From Christensenella sp. UBA4626 (GTDB lineage Bacteria; Bacillota; Clostridia; Christensenellales; UBA1242): a DNA stretch of 25,869 nucleotides. Positions 10,701 to 16,870 of the stretch are shown piece after piece. The notes beneath the pieces were generated by a model, which made no database searches, had not been told where the DNA came from, and worked only from the letters and a program-made list of their open reading frames with translations. Positions within the stretch are counted from its first letter, which is position 1, and each line of letters begins with the position of its first letter. Where the stretch lies: the NCBI GenBank assembly GCA_002406115.1, contig DHNC01000037.1, positions 1-25,869 of the forward strand, given 5' to 3'. Both the position numbers and the translations under genes were made by a program.

Positions 10701-11632
10701 ACAACACGATTGAACGTACAAGCGTCAAAACTGTTGGCAACACAATGTATGATTGCGATTACGCAAACTTGTTGAGATTTAAAGCATTTATTGACAATTT
10801 CTCAAGAATAACAATCAACGATGCGGACTTTACAACACTCCACTCAGATGATAATGGCACATTCTATATCATTTTAACCGAAGGCAAAAAAGGTGATAAT
10901 AATGTAATATTGTTTGAAAACTCTGCGTCGACCCAACTTAAATTATTTACAAAAGATAGCACTGAGGCAATGTTTGAAACAGACATTAGTTTGAAAGGCA
11001 ACAATTCAATCACCGCAAAAGGCACATTGAGTTTGTCACAAATCTTCCAAAACGGCGGTTATGGCACAGACTATACAATTGTCGGCATTGCAGAAACTAC
11101 TGATAAAATAGGTACAAATTGGGTAAATAAAGCAGAAGAAGTAATATCAACAACAGAAGTTTCATCATTCGAAATTGGAAAAACAACTGAAACAAATGGA
11201 ACAGAATATACTATTTATAGTGTAAAATTCCAAGGCTCTGGCAAAAAAGGTCTTTACACAGTTTCAGAAGAGTGTTACGTATTGATTGGTGCGTCAGAAA
11301 TCTATGCAGTGGATTATAGGTCAAAAGGCGAAAGCAACTGCTTTAGAGTTAAATATAAAGAAGGCAGTGCTTCTTCAATCGACCTTAAAGATGCATTAAA
11401 ATGCTACAAAAACGGCAGTGATGGCACACTTGCAGCAACTCCTGTCACATTGACAAATGCAAGCACCATTATCACAAAAACAGACGAAGAATTGATTGAA
11501 TATAAACAAGAACATCCGAATGCAACAACTTTGGATATTGATGTGAATTTAACTTACGCATCAGGCACAATCACAGCAAAAGTAAAATTTGTTTTGCCAA
11601 GCTCAGTTCCTTCACAGTCTGAAAATGGCTAG
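1745..11632 (+). CDS. Giant membrane-anchored surface protein, 3295 residues
   Basis: A single uninterrupted frame of 3295 codons covers 38% of the window. Residues ~5-31 are a positively charged start followed by one long hydrophobic stretch, which I read as an uncleaved anchor. The cysteine at residue 22 follows FTG, but the hydrophobic run continues past it, so a lipoprotein site is doubtful. The rest is Thr/Asn/Asp/Lys-rich, poor in Cys, and shows alternating beta-strand patterns throughout, as in chains of immunoglobulin-like domains. I see no catalytic motif, no LPxTG signal, no second membrane segment and no near-exact internal repeats; the C terminus ends abruptly after a Pro/Ser-rich tail. 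Expected topology is N terminus in, ~3260 residues outside. A stalk, adhesin or wall-spanning role is inference only. It has its own promoter, an AGGTAGGGG ribosome site and a terminator, so it is monocistronic. Confidence 0.9.
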   Translation: MAKRIFKVIGIVLASIFGFTGCVVGVLAIMGKFKKPVVYPQQLVFAEQELMIEDYNNYENDAATGLDLSVDKTETENNQDVLYKGIYSFTLTGLSGGDQDVTEKECTLTITSGSNLIQLCDENGDTSAVEKINNSRYKIKCNEKTYFRLKKISESKFTGSVYGKVVLRARSSNELADTGDNGMTIWIDRAVKELSIDTTKLTEDQLKDEGGVKKITLGLDEAVSFNPEATPENSLNPISREENAGGKIVEYFYFKEHSTMTDWARIDTNDLSNYPFLTFDEETGLKFKASSPEYAGQTYSFRIATFATFKQKVEFLQKVEAGELDTSARTRLQNMVYGQFDITVKSTKITDIGTNRNQIGLSLFEKSNNIILNSNERDNEGYLNLGLYMTGAGANTSLRFDEISFDLRDSQIINWGSGKTALDYTFGRYTESDFSTDESLKLDLSSQTGDSFIDFFVYNTATGAYRLVKTEDTINETGTVTEKAEFKYTATYEQGTTGNDRAFKIVVESMPNLQPGEKLVLGVMVVNSSGEYYLAPMDVDIQEVALDFGFVKGQQFEMIIDYNKTTNRCEVLDFYDVINVNAGSYRGAVLITPQRTNKDYAVSVVENITFTKTGDDTTYVLVGYFEGNQFVNNVRAREGATNSAITKLYVLQLKNTFETNEATNNQDSAEQYINSIIKGDTTGTYTISKTESGTNVILANADYIGDTRVIGVTVKYIINDDINFDNANVKAATSNRTDLIKDETGEKIELIASFDYTIDLTSSTNGMLSNIFNAGGDGFKNYFEVLTYNKAGNLVVNDGWVTIEGVALGEDGKISVTFSINDSANSDAETNAHTYKIKFIYGDVSAESIMIYAKSNKPTDIVLRYKNGENLDEIALADATLDIVIGYDTANNVYNYNYTLKNLNGDTILETESFNLNGENNSNNEVYFYVSPDYMQNLTLSYKIGDKDANLAELSVGDYVLTVSTSYVEKTLNIKVTADEGFDYNKNIISAETTEDTFELNNKDFGVGYKYTSGDTATYLPTLVDISNVICDFAGGTLKLDDSIDNEYKFYTIKTDGSYDQLVLTIKKDESKGWTFVRESYKNTSLTVIVSVKMDTIESAYDFTISFKSAIQINMNKNWGSTIYQGTAVNFYQHNAETSNALFISSSTNASATNLSYTIFKENVNTSEFEEYESFTKEKDGVTYFVFGEVGKYKIEFKANSGDKTSLASFVFEVKLNLFVSKIKSNLTSETDYDLTEAFEFKKYQEKDKDGNYVVYGSDTKKQVIYSDDDKVAATPSGLGLTNTYNNLITLNDSTLSIGAITELGKNKEVTLNLTSNGSKVGDDFVFTIENVWSVETIRTASMVNKDDLRTMFTMINGGTTVAATSVTIDGYTIVDGIVTTIVTENKQVDATFTFVNNGNEYTYTCQITLKPYVPNLVKDKDKYKDNEYKIYSEYNEFDIINSIFDNIYQDETLAGGKITQLYVDGVSDSSVFTRDVNGVGFKTDLPNQSTFITPIGIISGPSVTLKITYRIYYNTEQYYLYEYELTICNTNSVKSEYPFKGNTTTTTTGTNFKVADGKEADMALYNEYVGKKGFTNNGDNLYTFAQGLAFEPVAIGRKLDLNADASLDVRRISVLDKDGKLITDSNKISSVELIAWLSSPTAKNYVDVGAITISGSIITFANISTFDAEASAYFLFKATTTSGNYGFYLVKLYNPNGTNLAGANFKDLQSEYVDGNGEVDIIPSLNVVNKGFNVNLNDSSNLHYYLLSVKTGANTSTGAFETSGVEELKDLPQYKELTLDNGEFKISYNGFLQVKVGILYVNGTQVMYLGSYTTNITSTAGLNIYDETTKEGVLHQTSTLGHYTATINDLNQLSITTDDATAEIVKVTLPNNSKFEFNQGKIQLKVKKNDTTTTKDIISLTGGNVCASTYIPEKLLFEVEYKLSNGTTIYVEFTFDAVTVDAMSDAKIGEFDTINKTGFDTGLDLTSRLGNYAGAVYYDELNTDGTIVEAKHTELTVGNRQIDYSGVQSTQTQIVRVQLTLNELLDLETGSAAVRTFSVTIVPAYYIVNTNSASNPLNATANRVYDSVIGNKVKVDQVGDRNSKFYTYSIGENITLYLGTGASLEITSEFYNYIVKSATTNGQTTYSLLSDNNDKLEVEGSQTLNFVHMPTSKVISLAVKFKNESGYYKEENGSDKAIELYINLMPTYSNFKANYTVVGSNHDNFKTGKNQENILAYLLNDVTGTDNGITNVRRMSLVTTQKEKDEYVLNNDFDAVAMGFMNADNPNHIVLNTGAAISIVANGGDYDITFGTVSIDTASYISFTNAAGLLGEQYQLYVLAADEKLIYQPEGDEQQYYLENHSTWGETSQFASVIITDTSADSNYEYTSSQNRIARISDNNNDVLKFGNIKYDGADAKVEEKDGVYTITAGSYTIKLWRSASCDILFAISRANGQVASQITITMDIYTNSGKICSGFTLNIYNYSIVETETEWYATEQIKLEDLFDIKDQNNQKPTELKYSLMTDGSSYYSVGGDKVVKIESETNDLFEYDETTSSLITYQVPANVTLTAYVKITKGNVIVAVVRRVVTIKCNLQFRLDGKEAASGSPLTSTYDMNGEVTETSSNGNKFNLNALNLKNGYSVEENGISQNFGKLTLNYAKAPYTQITMGTDNTDIHISQILINGEEVASKDFSKYVTYDPSDFTITFVRDFSGVVTISLGYETNCGVYRQYWDMTVNGLANIAYTATPMTIKDDNGSSFKSGDTVLIAGAQIGKNPALNVSKSNNFANIETNERQISIDTSVEYVVLTTDKQSSISMDYLNSADTWKTANSVQGITSLEVEIPLPTVPQSTPYEPVNYYVIFKIEYGYVVDGENNLVNTMPYYAIYQVVNTATVTLNANASTDINVDTNMAVGETSNYFYISDDSRLNLFYYQETYDSYTISYGGLSDNKPKFIVDGTTYTAEIVTDSNSTGANWFNGSVLQLTKDDGTTYKFDYSTSEPTLKIGDNTIERTSVKTVGNTMYDCDYANLLRFKAFIDNFSRITINDADFTTLHSDDNGTFYIILTEGKKGDNNVILFENSASTQLKLFTKDSTEAMFETDISLKGNNSITAKGTLSLSQIFQNGGYGTDYTIVGIAETTDKIGTNWVNKAEEVISTTEVSSFEIGKTTETNGTEYTIYSVKFQGSGKKGLYTVSEECYVLIGASEIYAVDYRSKGESNCFRVKYKEGSASSIDLKDALKCYKNGSDGTLAATPVTLTNASTIITKTDEELIEYKQEHPNATTLDIDVNLTYASGTITAKVKFVLPSSVPSQSENG

Positions 11633-11635
11633 ATT

Positions 11636-11666
11636 AAAAAAAGGTGGCGAAATGCTGCCTTTTTTT
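11636..11666 (+). terminator. Terminator after the giant gene
   Basis: AAGGTGGC (11641-11648) pairs with GCTGCCTT (11654-11661) through two G-U pairs around GAAAT, followed by T to 11666. It starts four bases after the TAG stop. Confidence 0.8.
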
Positions 11667-11675
11667 GCTTTCTTG

Positions 11676-11717
11676 TTGACATATTTTCTTGACAAAGTGT
11701 ATTATTCAATTTAAAAT
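11676..11717 (+). promoter_or_regulatory. Two overlapping promoters of the sepF operon
   Basis: TTGACA occurs twice. The copy at 11676-11681 has TATTAT 18 bp away (11700-11705). The copy at 11689-11694 has TAAAAT 17 bp away (11712-11717). Either could drive the operon; start sites would fall near 11712 and 11724, the second giving a leader of only ~12 nt that holds the Shine-Dalgarno sequence. Confidence 0.65.
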
Positions 11718-11735
11718 ACTAACAAGGAGATGTCT

Positions 11736-11972
11736 ATGACAAATCAAGAAGAGTTTGAAAATAAATGTATGGATATAATCGAAGTTATTGTTTCGATTGA
11801 TGTAAAACAAGATAGGAAAGGTGCAATTGAGGTTGCAAAAAAGATGTTGGCTGCGGCAGAGAAAAAGACAACAAACAAAAACGTGCTTGCCATTTACGAA
11901 CGTGTTGTGCACGAGTTTGAAATCGCAACTGACGAAGAATACGAAACTTTGCGTAAACAAATTTTCGGCTAA
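11736..11972 (+). CDS. Small helical protein of unknown function, first gene of the sepF operon
   Basis: A 78-residue soluble protein, rich in Glu, Lys and Ala, with helical heptad-like patterns and no membrane segment or signal peptide. I chose ATG 11736 because AAGGAG lies at 11724-11729, six bases upstream; the ATG at 11730 overlaps the Shine-Dalgarno sequence itself. The gene ends 12 bp before sepF and clearly shares its transcript. I do not recognise the family. In Bacillus the gene before sepF is ylmE, which codes for a much larger PLP-binding protein, so this is not its counterpart. Position suggests a link to division or envelope work, but that is inference. Confidence 0.75.
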   Translation: MTNQEEFENKCMDIIEVIVSIDVKQDRKGAIEVAKKMLAAAEKKTTNKNVLAIYERVVHEFEIATDEEYETLRKQIFG

Positions 11973-11984
11973 AAAGGGTGAACT

Positions 11985-12428
11985 ATGGGTTTTTTCAATT
12001 GGATTATGAATGGCCTTGGCTTTGAAGGCGAGGATAACAAAAAAAAGAAATCCACCGAGGTTGCCACTGAGGACAAATACGCAAATTTCAATTTGCACGA
12101 AAGGGTTAAAGGCGAAACAAACAATATCGACAGTTTTTCCGCAACAAATTTTAACAACTTTGGGGTTCAGTCTGAAAGCAACATCATTTTGGTGGAGCCA
12201 AAATCTCACAAGGAAATTCAGCAGGTTGTGGACTATTTAAAACAAGGGCAAACTGTTGCTGTAAACTTGGAGGGGATTTCTCAAAACGACAGCGAAAGGA
12301 TTTTGGATTTCTTGTCCGGGGCACTTTATGGCTTGGATGGCAGCATTCACCGTTGGCATGGCGACTTTTTTATCCTCACACCAAACGGACACAAAATTTT
12401 GAGGCCGGAAACTAACGGTCAAAATTAA
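11985..12428 (+). CDS. sepF: Cell division protein SepF
   Basis: SepF is a membrane-bound FtsZ partner that forms rings or arcs and helps tether and organise the division septum in Bacillota, Actinobacteria and Cyanobacteria. The 147-residue protein has the usual plan: an N-terminal amphipathic, probably membrane-binding helix (MGFFNWIMNGLGF), a charged, variable linker (~14-65) and the compact SepF domain (~66-142). The domain shows the expected pattern: VDYLKQGQTVAVNLEG, then ERILDFLSGALYGLDG, then a final FFILTP. Length is typical. An AAAGGGTGA ribosome site precedes the ATG. It lies 12 bp after the small first gene and 14 bp before lspA. Confidence 0.95.
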   Translation: MGFFNWIMNGLGFEGEDNKKKKSTEVATEDKYANFNLHERVKGETNNIDSFSATNFNNFGVQSESNIILVEPKSHKEIQQVVDYLKQGQTVAVNLEGISQNDSERILDFLSGALYGLDGSIHRWHGDFFILTPNGHKILRPETNGQN

Positions 12429-12442
12429 AAATAGGATATTAA

Positions 12443-12931
12443 ATGAAAAAATTTATTGTAAGTCTATTTACAATTATTATTGTTTTGGTGGCGGATCTTG
12501 TCACCAAACATTTTTTATCCGCAATTGAGTATCAAAACTTAATCCCTGGGGTGATTTCCATTGCAACAAATCATGGCAACACGGGCGCTGCTTTTGGCAT
12601 TTTGCAAGGCAAGACGCTTGCACTTGTGATTGTGAGCGTGGTTATGATTGTGGCTCTGTTTGTGTTTAACTATTTTGTTAAAGGCAAAAACACTTTTTAT
12701 TGCATCGCTTTTGGTTTTGTTATTGGCGGGGCAGTGGGCAATTTGATTGATAGGATTGCTTTGCATTACGTTAGGGATTTTATTTATCTGGACTTTTTCC
12801 CATCTTTTCCAATATTCAATTTGGCGGATAGTTTTTTGTGTATTGGGGCGATTATGCTTGCAATATTCATCTTGTTTATGCAAGGCAAAAAGGGCAAGAC
12901 GGAAACTAAACAGGAAAATGCTGATTTATGA
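12443..12931 (+). CDS. lspA: Lipoprotein signal peptidase (signal peptidase II)
   Basis: LspA is the inner-membrane aspartyl peptidase that removes signal peptides from diacylglyceryl-modified prolipoproteins. The 162-residue protein has four predicted membrane helices and all main family motifs: the early Asp (VADLVTKHF, D18), NTGAAFGIL (46-54), GGAVGNLIDR (95-104), VRDFI with the putative catalytic D112, and FNLADS with the second catalytic D129. The C terminus is a charged, cytoplasmic Lys/Glu tail. It implies that the cell makes lipoproteins. The stop codon TGA overlaps the ATG of the next gene (ATGA), so translation is probably coupled. Confidence 0.97.
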   Translation: MKKFIVSLFTIIIVLVADLVTKHFLSAIEYQNLIPGVISIATNHGNTGAAFGILQGKTLALVIVSVVMIVALFVFNYFVKGKNTFYCIAFGFVIGGAVGNLIDRIALHYVRDFIYLDFFPSFPIFNLADSFLCIGAIMLAIFILFMQGKKGKTETKQENADL

Positions 12932-13818
12932 TTAAACTGATTTGTGAACAAAACGATATTAGATTGGATATGTTTTTGGTGGAACATACCAATTTTTCTC
13001 GCAGTTATATAAAAACACTTAACGAACAAAACAATATTTTTGTAAACGGAAAATCGGTTAAGGCAGGATTTATGCTTAAAACTGGCGATGTGGTTGAATA
13101 TGCTGAAAAACAGCCCGAAACCATATCTGCCGAGCCAGAAAACATCCCGCTTGACATTGTTTATGAGGACGATGATTTGCTGGTTATAAACAAACAGGTT
13201 GGCTTGGTTGTGCATCCTTGCAACACCACCAAATCTCACACTTTGGTGAATGCGCTGATGTATCACATCAAAAATCTTAGCACAATAAATGGCGTTCTAA
13301 GACCAGGCATTGTGCATAGGCTGGATAAAGACACTGGCGGGCTGATGATTGTTGCAAAGAATGACAATGCACACAAAATTTTGAGTGCGCAACTTAAAGA
13401 TAAGACGTTAAATAGAGAATATAAAGCCTTGATAAAAGGTCGCATCAAACAAGATTTTGTTGTTGATGGATATTTGGGCAGAAATCCAAAGAACCGTGAA
13501 CAAATGGCACTTGTTGGTGAGCAAAATGGCAAATATAGCAAGACAATTTTCACCGTTGACAAGGTTTTTGACCATTACACACTTTTAAATTGCAAACTGA
13601 CTACAGGTAGGACGCACCAAATCCGAGCCCACCTAAAAAGCATAAATCATCCTATCGTTGGCGATGTGCTTTACGGCGGGCAGGATAAAGCAATAAAGAC
13701 AAACGGACAACTGTTGTTTGCTTACAAAATCAAATTTGTGCACCCAACTTCGGGCAAGGAAATGTGCTTTGAAGTGGATTTGCCTGAATATTTTAAAAAC
13801 ATTCTACAAAAACTGTAA
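12928..13818 (+). CDS. rluD: RluA/RluD-family RNA pseudouridine synthase
   Basis: The enzyme turns specific uridines of structured RNA, usually 23S rRNA, into pseudouridine. The 296-residue protein has an N-terminal S4 RNA-binding domain (~12-60, with FSRSYIKTL and the FVNGK turn) and the catalytic domain with the family motif HRLDKDTGGL (130-139), where D133 is the catalytic Asp. TGRTHQIRAHL follows, as expected for RluA-type enzymes. The start overlaps the lspA stop by four bases. lspA next to an rluD-like gene (ylyB in Bacillus) is a common pairing in Bacillota. Family is certain; which uridines it modifies is not, so the symbol is by family. Confidence 0.93.
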   Translation: MIKLICEQNDIRLDMFLVEHTNFSRSYIKTLNEQNNIFVNGKSVKAGFMLKTGDVVEYAEKQPETISAEPENIPLDIVYEDDDLLVINKQVGLVVHPCNTTKSHTLVNALMYHIKNLSTINGVLRPGIVHRLDKDTGGLMIVAKNDNAHKILSAQLKDKTLNREYKALIKGRIKQDFVVDGYLGRNPKNREQMALVGEQNGKYSKTIFTVDKVFDHYTLLNCKLTTGRTHQIRAHLKSINHPIVGDVLYGGQDKAIKTNGQLLFAYKIKFVHPTSGKEMCFEVDLPEYFKNILQKL

Positions 13819-13886
13819 AGATAAATTTGCATAACTGATTTTTTACGACAAAAGTTGTTGTGCAAACTGTTTGTATCAATGCATAA

Positions 13887-13907
13887 TTTGTGATATAATA
13901 AAGTTAA
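13887..13907 (+). promoter_or_regulatory. Extended -10 promoter shared in sequence with 22599-22619
   Basis: TATAAT at 13894-13899 is preceded by TG and one base (13891-13893), an extended -10 element; a weak -35 TTGTAT lies 17 bp upstream at 13871-13876. The 21 bases 13887-13907 match 22599-22619 at 20 positions. It should drive the two small membrane-protein genes. Confidence 0.6.
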
Positions 13908-13941
13908 GTTAAATGTTTCTTGACGTTATAAAGGAGTTTAT

Positions 13942-14232
13942 ATGAAAGGTAAACAAGTTGTAAATTTTATGGCTTACATCTCGGTTGCATTGATTGCAAT
14001 TGTGCTTATTGTTGGCAAACTTTTGGGCTGGTTGGTTAATGCTAATATCTTAAATTTGCTCAACGTTATTGCTCAAATCATTGCCTACATCATCACCGCC
14101 GTGTACGCATTTTGTTACGCAAAAAGCAAACGTAACGTGGGCTGGATGATTGCTTACATCATCTTTGTGGTGCTTATTATCGTGTTTGTCGGCTTGAACA
14201 TCGCTGGCATTGTAAAGGCTTTCCAAGCATAA
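13942..14232 (+). CDS. Small membrane protein with three predicted helices
   Basis: A 96-residue, highly hydrophobic protein with three predicted membrane segments at about 9-31, 36-60 and 66-91, a Lys-rich N terminus and a KSKRN loop between helices 2 and 3. By the positive-inside rule this loop is probably cytoplasmic. AAAGGAG precedes the ATG at good spacing. The stop TAA shares its last base with the next gene's ATG, so the two are co-translated. I do not recognise the family and see no catalytic residues. Confidence 0.8.
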   Translation: MKGKQVVNFMAYISVALIAIVLIVGKLLGWLVNANILNLLNVIAQIIAYIITAVYAFCYAKSKRNVGWMIAYIIFVVLIIVFVGLNIAGIVKAFQA

Positions 14233-14570
14233 TGAAAAAGTTCAATTTTAAGATTGTTGGGGCAGCCGCTTGCTTCATCATCAGTATTATCTTTTTGGTT
14301 TGCAGCAAACTGTCAAAATACTGCACCTTTTTTGCCTGCTTGTTTATGGTGTTTTGCTTGGTGCTTTACGCCTTGTTTAGGCAGGAACAGGTGAACAAAA
14401 CCTTGCGGGAAACTGATTTGGATTTGGAAGAAAATCCAGCGGATGAAGAAGAATTGATTGAGATAGAAAAACTTAAAAAGAAATTGATAAAAAAATCAAG
14501 ACGCCTCAATTTTACATTCTATACTTGTGCATTTTTGTTGGCAGTTTTTGGCGTGGTTTCCTTGTTTTAG
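14232..14570 (+). CDS. Small membrane protein with a charged cytoplasmic-type loop
   Basis: A 112-residue protein with two adjacent hydrophobic segments (about 7-27 and 30-49), an acidic-then-basic stretch at ~50-90 that looks like a short coiled coil (EEELIEIEKLKKKLIKK), and a third hydrophobic segment at ~92-112 that ends the protein. It overlaps the preceding gene by one base (TAATG), which points to co-translation and perhaps a two-protein membrane complex. No family recognised. There is no clear terminator after it. Confidence 0.75.
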   Translation: MKKFNFKIVGAAACFIISIIFLVCSKLSKYCTFFACLFMVFCLVLYALFRQEQVNKTLRETDLDLEENPADEEELIEIEKLKKKLIKKSRRLNFTFYTCAFLLAVFGVVSLF

Positions 14571-14657
14571 GTGAGGGGTAAAGCGGTCAGTCAGAGTTTT
14601 TGTGCGTTTTGCCTTGTCCGGCTTTCAAAAAAAATATTATTGGTTATCAAAAAACAA

Positions 14658-14686
14658 TTTACAAACTTTAAAATGTGTGCTAAAAT
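14658..14686 (+). promoter_or_regulatory. Promoter of tig-clpP
   Basis: TTTACA (14658-14663), a 17-bp spacer and TAAAAT (14681-14686). The start would be near 14693, ~45 nt before the tig ATG. I see no CtsR or CIRCE operator here. Confidence 0.65.
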
Positions 14687-14738
14687 GCGTTAGTTATTTT
14701 AAAAAGTTAAAAGTTTTAACTTGATTTAAGGAGAAAAA

Positions 14739-16022
14739 ATGAAATACAAATTAGAGAAAAAAGAAAATGGATTGTATGTTGCAAACGTAAGTTTGACAGC
14801 AGAAGAATGGGATAAAGCTCTCAACAATGCTTATGAAAAAAACAAAGGCAAATACAGTGTTCCAGGTTTTAGAAAAGGTCACGCTCCTCGCAATGTGATT
14901 GAACAAAACTATGGCGTTGGTGTGTTCTTCAATGACGCTTTGGACGAAGTTTACTATTCTGCATACACAACCGTTTTGCGTGAACACGAAGATGTTCGCC
15001 CAGTGGAAGCACCAGCTTTGGAAATCCAAAAATTGGACGAAAATGGCTTGGAAATGACACTCAAAATCAGTTGCGTGCCAGAGTTTGAATTGGCTCAATA
15101 CAAAGGTTTGACATTTACAAAACAAAAAGTTGAAGTAACAGAAGACCAAATCAAAGAAGAAATTGAACACGAATTGTTGCGTGCTTCTCGTTTGGTTGAA
15201 ACAAACAAACCTGTTAAAAATGACGACTTTGTAACTCTTGATTTTGATGGCTACATTGACGGCAAACAATTTGACGGCGGCAAGGCAGAAAATTATCAAC
15301 TTAAAATCGGTTCTCACACATTTATCGACACTTTTGAAGACCAACTTGTTGGCTTGAACATTGGCGACAAAAAGGATGTTGTGGTAACTTTCCCAGCAGA
15401 CTACCATGTGGCAGATTTGGCAGGCAAACCTGCAACTTTTAAAGTTGAAATCAAAAACATTCGTGAACGTATTATGCCAGAACTTAACGAAGAATTTGTT
15501 TCAAACAGCACCGAATTTGAAACTGTTGACGAGTTCAAAGCAAGCATCAAAGAAAAACTTTTGAAACAAGCACAAGAACACGCAGATATCGAACTTGACA
15601 ATGATATTTTGGATAAAATCATTGACGATACAAACGTTGTTGTTCCTGACGTACTTGCAGAAGACGAAACAAAACGTCAATTGCAAAACATGGAAGCACA
15701 AATGAAATATCAAGGCATTGATCTTGAAACTTATGCAAAATACATCAACAAAACAATGGACGAACTTAAAGCAGAAGTTAAAGCGCAAGCTACTCGCAAT
15801 GTGAAAGCTAGATTAGTGCTTGAAAAACTTATCAAAACAGAAAATCTTGACATTACAGAAAAAGATATCGACACAAAAATCGAAGAAATGGCAAAAAACA
15901 CCGGAAAAACCGTTGAAGAATTTAAAAAACAAGTCAATGATTCTATGGTAAATCATATTGCCAATGACCTTCTTATGAAAAAGATTGTTGATTTCTTGCA
16001 CGCAAACAACGAAATCAAATAA
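14739..16022 (+). CDS. tig: Trigger factor, ribosome-bound chaperone and prolyl isomerase
   Basis: Trigger factor docks at the ribosomal exit tunnel and shields new chains; its middle domain is an FKBP-type peptidyl-prolyl isomerase. The 427-residue protein has the ribosome-docking signature GFRKGHAP (43-50) in the N-terminal domain, the FKBP domain at ~150-240 (DDFVTLDFDGYIDGK through FEDQLVGLNIGD) and a long helical C-terminal chaperone domain (~250-427). The length is typical. AAGGAG stands six bases before the ATG. The gene is 30 bp upstream of clpP, with no terminator between them, an arrangement seen in many bacteria. Confidence 0.97.
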   Translation: MKYKLEKKENGLYVANVSLTAEEWDKALNNAYEKNKGKYSVPGFRKGHAPRNVIEQNYGVGVFFNDALDEVYYSAYTTVLREHEDVRPVEAPALEIQKLDENGLEMTLKISCVPEFELAQYKGLTFTKQKVEVTEDQIKEEIEHELLRASRLVETNKPVKNDDFVTLDFDGYIDGKQFDGGKAENYQLKIGSHTFIDTFEDQLVGLNIGDKKDVVVTFPADYHVADLAGKPATFKVEIKNIRERIMPELNEEFVSNSTEFETVDEFKASIKEKLLKQAQEHADIELDNDILDKIIDDTNVVVPDVLAEDETKRQLQNMEAQMKYQGIDLETYAKYINKTMDELKAEVKAQATRNVKARLVLEKLIKTENLDITEKDIDTKIEEMAKNTGKTVEEFKKQVNDSMVNHIANDLLMKKIVDFLHANNEIK

Positions 16023-16052
16023 TTTGGTTAAACCGATTTAAAAGGAGAATTT

Positions 16053-16631
16053 ATGTTAATTCCTATGGTTATCGATCAAGTGGGCAGCAACGAACGTAGT
16101 TACGATATTTACAGCCGTCTGCTTGAAGATAGGATCGTTTTCCTCACTGGGGAAATAAACGACCAAATGGCAAACACAGTTGTGGCTCAACTTATCTATT
16201 TGGAAGGCAAAAATCCAGATAAAGACATTTTTATGTATATAAACAGCCCAGGCGGTAGTGTTACTGCTGGAATGGCAATTTACGATACAATGCAATATAT
16301 CAAATGCGATGTGTCAACAATTTGTATAGGTATGGCTGCAAGTATGGCAGCGGTTATTTTGTCAAGCGGGGCAAAAGGCAAACGTGTTTGCTTGCCTCAC
16401 AGCGAAGTAATGATTCACCAACCTTTGGGCGGAACTCAGGGTCAAGCAACAGACATTCTTCTTCATGCAAAACACATTGAAAAAACTCGTGAAACTTTAA
16501 ACAAAATTTTGGCGGAAAACTCAGGAAAAGACATCAATGCCATTGCAAAAGATACCGATAGGGATAATTTCCTTGACGCAAAACAAGCAGTTAAATATGG
16601 TTTGGTGGATAAGATTTTTAGCAAACGTTAA
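16053..16631 (+). CDS. clpP: ATP-dependent Clp protease, proteolytic subunit
   Basis: ClpP is the serine protease that forms two stacked heptameric rings and degrades proteins unfolded by ClpX or another Clp ATPase. At 192 residues it is normal in size. The full catalytic triad is present: S97 in GMAASM, H122 in MIHQPLGG, and D171 in DRDNF. The glycine-rich SPGGSV motif (65-70), which shapes the oxyanion hole, is intact. The N terminus (MLIPMVID) is of the short Bacillota type, with essentially no propeptide. AAAAGGAG precedes the ATG. It shares the tig transcript and ends at a strong terminator, so clpX is transcribed separately. Confidence 0.98.
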   Translation: MLIPMVIDQVGSNERSYDIYSRLLEDRIVFLTGEINDQMANTVVAQLIYLEGKNPDKDIFMYINSPGGSVTAGMAIYDTMQYIKCDVSTICIGMAASMAAVILSSGAKGKRVCLPHSEVMIHQPLGGTQGQATDILLHAKHIEKTRETLNKILAENSGKDINAIAKDTDRDNFLDAKQAVKYGLVDKIFSKR

Positions 16632-16634
16632 AGC

Positions 16635-16666
16635 AAAAATGCAGGCCATCATGTCTGCATTTTTTT
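16635..16666 (+). terminator. Terminator after clpP
   Basis: AAAAATGCAG (16635-16644) pairs with CTGCATTTTT (16655-16664) around a ten-base loop; the T-run continues to 16666. It begins three bases after the clpP stop. Confidence 0.85.
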
Positions 16667-16812
16667 CTGTTTTTTAAGTTAAACAAGCCTTTGGTATTCC
16701 GTTTGGCTTAAAAACCTTATGGCAATTTTGTTGTGAATAATTTATTTTATTTAACCTATTATATATATGAAAGCAGTTGTGTGTTTTGTCATGACGTAAA
16801 TCATATATTTTT

Positions 16813-16857
16813 AGGTGCTTGACCTATAAATATAGGTTTTAACCTACAAGTTGTAGG
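16813..16857 (+). promoter_or_regulatory. Two tandem palindromes before clpX (candidate operator)
   Basis: ACCTATA-AA-TATAGGT (16822-16837) and CCTACAA-G-TTGTAGG (16843-16857) are perfect palindromes centred about 20.5 bp apart, two helical turns. AGGT/AGG recurs at 16813, 16834 and 16855, a 21-bp period. The second palindrome ends 13 bp before the clpX start codon. They do not match the CtsR or HrcA (CIRCE) operators known for Clp genes. Whether they act as DNA operators or as RNA structures is not shown. Confidence 0.5.
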
Positions 16858-16870
16858 GAATGGGGGAACT

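Noticed and set aside
11821..12240. Overlapping plus-strand frames inside the small gene and sepF
   Set aside because: They lack ribosome sites and lie inside well-supported genes in another frame.
14571..14738. CtsR or CIRCE heat-shock operator upstream of tig-clpP
   Set aside because: Neither the GGTCAAA direct repeats nor the TTAGCACTC inverted repeat was found.
14751..15407. Minus-strand open frame of 218 codons opposite tig
   Set aside because: The tig frame is certain; the antisense frame is low-complexity (Phe/Val-rich) and arises from tig's codon bias.
16819..16849. MerR-type promoter before clpX
   Set aside because: TTGACC and TAACCT are only 15 bp apart and the dyad is shorter than usual for MerR-family sites, so only a generic operator is proposed.
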